Shown: one piece after another, positions 6,103 through 7,654 of the stretch
How positions within the stretch are numbered: the first letter of the stretch is position 1
How the letters are laid out: every line of letters starts with the position of its first letter
Assembly: GCA_947164805.1 (NCBI GenBank)
Contig: CAMUXX010000036.1
Span: 1-7,654 of the forward strand
Length of the DNA stretch: 7,654 nucleotides
Reading direction: 5' to 3'
DNA from: an uncultured Elusimicrobia bacterium
GTDB taxonomy: Bacteria > Elusimicrobiota > Elusimicrobia > Elusimicrobiales > Elusimicrobiaceae
The notes under the pieces: model-generated
Told to the model about the DNA's origin: nothing
What the model saw: the letters and a program-made list of their open reading frames with translations, nothing else
Databases searched by the model: none
Position numbers and translations under genes: made by a program

Positions 6103-6783
6103 ATGTTGCAAGATTTTATTATAACCTTAAAAAAGACTTTGTCCTGGGTTGGCACAATTCTTCCGCAAGGGATTAAATTGGCAGTAAAAGTTTTGTGTGC
6201 CGCCATATTTTTCTGCATTTTAGGTTTATTCTTTTTAGATGATATTTTTATGCCTCTTTCCTCTATCTGTTTGATTTTAGTTATTTTTGTAATGTTTTTC
6301 TTTCGTAATCCGGAACGCAAAGCACAGTTTAATGAAAATGAAATAACCGCCCCGGCCGACGGTACTATCCTTTCAGTAAAAACAGAAGGGGATCCAAATA
6401 CTATCGTTATCCGCATGTTTCTCTCAATTTTTAATGTACATGTTCAGCGCGCACCTTTCGGTGGCGAAGTAAGCGATATAAAATATACGAAAGGTTCTTT
6501 CCTTTTCGCCAACAACCCTAATGCTGATAAAAATGAACGCAATTTAATTGCCTTTAATACGGAAAAGGGCCCTGTTGCAATTGAGCAAATAACAGGTGCT
6601 ATTGCAAGGCGTATTGAATGTTGGGTAGAAAAAGGACAAAAAGTTGACATCGGTCAAAGGGTTGGTTTTATCCGTTTTGGTTCACAAGTGGCTTTATATT
6701 TACCCAAAGATAAAGTTACTTTAACAATTAAAGAAGGCCAATGCGTGCAAGGCGGCCTTACCGTAATGGGGCTTTGGAGGTAA
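6103..6783 (+). CDS. psd: Phosphatidylserine decarboxylase proenzyme
   Basis: Psd decarboxylates phosphatidylserine to phosphatidylethanolamine at the inner membrane. It is made as a proenzyme that self-cleaves, turning a serine into the catalytic pyruvoyl group. The 226 residues match the short (PSD-A-like) form. N-terminal hydrophobic segments at about 27-45 and 50-68 anchor it and are followed by FFRNPER (66-72). APADG (83-87) carries Asp86, and FLSIFNVHVQRAPFGG (106-121) carries His113; these are the expected partners of the self-cleavage triad. The cleavage motif is RFGSQVALYLP (191-201), with cut between Gly193 and Ser194. The final segment GQCVQGGLTVMG holds the conserved GGxTxxG-type ending. 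The start is set by AGGAGG at 6093-6098. The gene lies one base upstream of pssA, and no independent promoter is evident in the short gap after the tRNA terminator. Confidence 0.95.
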   Translation: MLQDFIITLKKTLSWVGTILPQGIKLAVKVLCAAIFFCILGLFFLDDIFMPLSSICLILVIFVMFFFRNPERKAQFNENEITAPADGTILSVKTEGDPNTIVIRMFLSIFNVHVQRAPFGGEVSDIKYTKGSFLFANNPNADKNERNLIAFNTEKGPVAIEQITGAIARRIECWVEKGQKVDIGQRVGFIRFGSQVALYLPKDKVTLTIKEGQCVQGGLTVMGLWR

Positions 6784-6784
6784 T

Positions 6785-7561
6785 ATGGTAAATTTTCAAA
6801 AAGTTAAACACATGGGTATTGTTACAATACCGTCTTTATTTACTATCGGTAATATAACCTGCGGTTTCTTTTCAATACTTGCATCTGTTGAGGGTGATTT
6901 CAGTTTTGCAGGGCTTTTAATTTTTATTGCAATGCTCTTTGATGCTTTTGACGGGCGCGTTGCAAGAATGTTGCATGCTGAATCTTCCTTTGGCGTTGAA
7001 ATGGATTCACTTGCCGATTTAATTTCCTTTTGCGCAGCACCTGCTTTCTTAATTTATTATATTGCTTTAAGGGAAACACCTTTCGGCGCACCTATTGCTT
7101 TTGTCTTTATGCTTTTTGGTGCTATACGTTTGGCAAAATTTAATGTACTTGCAAATTCTGGTAAAGGTTCAAAAAAACATTTTTCAGGTTTACCGACACC
7201 GGCCGCTGCTGCCGTATTGGTTTCACTTGCATTATCTTATGATGCCCTTTCTTTAGAAGAAGTAAGGCGCGTTTTACCGATAGCAAAAGTTTATATTCCA
7301 TATATTTTTAGTGCGGTTTCTTTTGTAACTTTAGGGCTTGCTCTTTTGATGGTTTCAAATATTCCTTATGCCTCTTTTAAAAGTAAACCTACAAGCCAAA
7401 ACAGGAAAGTTACACTCGGTAAATTCTTATTTTTGGCAATTTTAATTATTTTATTTATCAAATATCCGCAAGATATTGTTTTCATAGTTTTCGGACTGTA
7501 TGCTTTAATTGGTTTAATTGTGGCATTAGTGCGGAAATTTATGTCACTAAATACTAAGTAA
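6785..7561 (+). CDS. pssA: CDP-diacylglycerol--serine O-phosphatidyltransferase
   Basis: PssA joins serine to CDP-diacylglycerol, releasing CMP and giving the phosphatidylserine that Psd uses. It is a polytopic inner-membrane enzyme of the CDP-alcohol phosphotransferase family. The signature DGx2ARx8Gx3Dx3D is intact: Asp56-Gly57, Ala60-Arg61, Gly70, Asp74 and Asp78, with an additional Asp53. The N-terminal TIPSLFTIGNITCGFFSILAS (14-34) and the downstream FSGLPTPAAA (133-142) are typical of the serine enzyme rather than the glycerol-phosphate one (PgsA). Hydrophobic segments lie at about 14-34, 40-54, 79-97, 102-118, 136-152, 168-192, 211-226 and 230-249. Its 258 residues are normal. The ribosome binding site GGAGG (6776-6780) is formed by the last codons of psd, and the ATG is one base after the psd stop, so both enzymes are translated from one message. 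Confidence 0.95.
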   Translation: MVNFQKVKHMGIVTIPSLFTIGNITCGFFSILASVEGDFSFAGLLIFIAMLFDAFDGRVARMLHAESSFGVEMDSLADLISFCAAPAFLIYYIALRETPFGAPIAFVFMLFGAIRLAKFNVLANSGKGSKKHFSGLPTPAAAAVLVSLALSYDALSLEEVRRVLPIAKVYIPYIFSAVSFVTLGLALLMVSNIPYASFKSKPTSQNRKVTLGKFLFLAILIILFIKYPQDIVFIVFGLYALIGLIVALVRKFMSLNTK

Positions 7562-7654
7562 GAATATTTTACGTACTCTCATCCTGCGTTATATCCTTGC
7601 ACGCGCGAAACGTGCTTGCATATTTAAGTGCTTTTTGACACAAAACCCCGGGGT
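7562..7654. other. GC-richer intergenic tail with a small hairpin
   Basis: These 93 bases after pssA are about 44% G+C by count, richer than the genes. GCACG (7599-7603) can pair with CGTGC (7611-7615) around a 7-base loop, and another GTGC followed by TTTTT (7628-7636) lies 12 bases further. Either arrangement could end the psd-pssA message, but no strong hairpin plus T-tract is formed, so I do not call a terminator. The last ten bases are a perfect palindrome, ACCCCGGGGT, cut by the window edge. Two minus-strand frames are open over most of this tail, compatible with the end of a convergent gene, but they are too short to support one. Confidence 0.4.

Noticed and set aside
6054..6650. Minus-strand open frames opposite psd
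   Set aside because: psd is complete with catalytic motifs; the antisense proteins have no family features.
7599..7615. Rho-independent terminator for pssA
   Set aside because: The 5-bp stem has a 7-base loop and is followed by TTGCATATTTAAG rather than a T-tract, too weak for a confident call.

Overview
The window is AT-rich, densely packed bacterial chromosome with every convincing gene on the + strand. The envelope genes (a TolC-type outer-membrane protein, a lipoprotein and several exported proteins) indicate a diderm (Gram-negative-type) bacterium. An oxygen-sensitive type Fe-S fumarase/tartrate dehydratase subunit suits an anaerobe. An AT-rich, possibly host-associated lineage such as Elusimicrobiota would fit, but no lineage marker is present and this is only an impression.

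Layout. (1) Positions 1-59 are relatively GC-rich and may hold the last codons of an upstream gene. (2) Positions 56-5944 carry eight genes with overlaps or gaps of at most 10 bases, so they are probably one transcription unit: Fe-S hydro-lyase beta subunit, unknown lipoprotein, HAMP-only membrane protein, TolC-family protein, exported patatin-like phospholipase, exported TPR protein, type III pantothenate kinase (coaX) and a small NYN/YacP-like protein. (3) Positions 5965-6048 encode tRNA-Leu(UAA), with a promoter-like element upstream and a hairpin/T-tract terminator downstream. (4) Positions 6103-7561 encode phosphatidylserine decarboxylase and phosphatidylserine synthase, one base apart. 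(5) Positions 7562-7654 form a GC-richer tail with a small hairpin and no assignable gene. No gene-free stretch reaches 300 bases.

Functional themes. psd and pssA are the two steps from CDP-diacylglycerol through phosphatidylserine to phosphatidylethanolamine. The five consecutive genes from 574 to 4775 all encode predicted membrane, secreted or lipid-anchored proteins. They include a TolC-like channel with no visible inner-membrane transporter or adaptor, a HAMP protein with no output domain, a patatin with a signal peptide, and a TPR protein with a signal peptide. This set is the best candidate in the window for an uncharacterised envelope module (export, or lipid turnover), but that is inference from adjacency. 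There is no CRISPR array, insertion sequence, phage gene or recognisable defence system. Most of the window is ordinary housekeeping and envelope biology.
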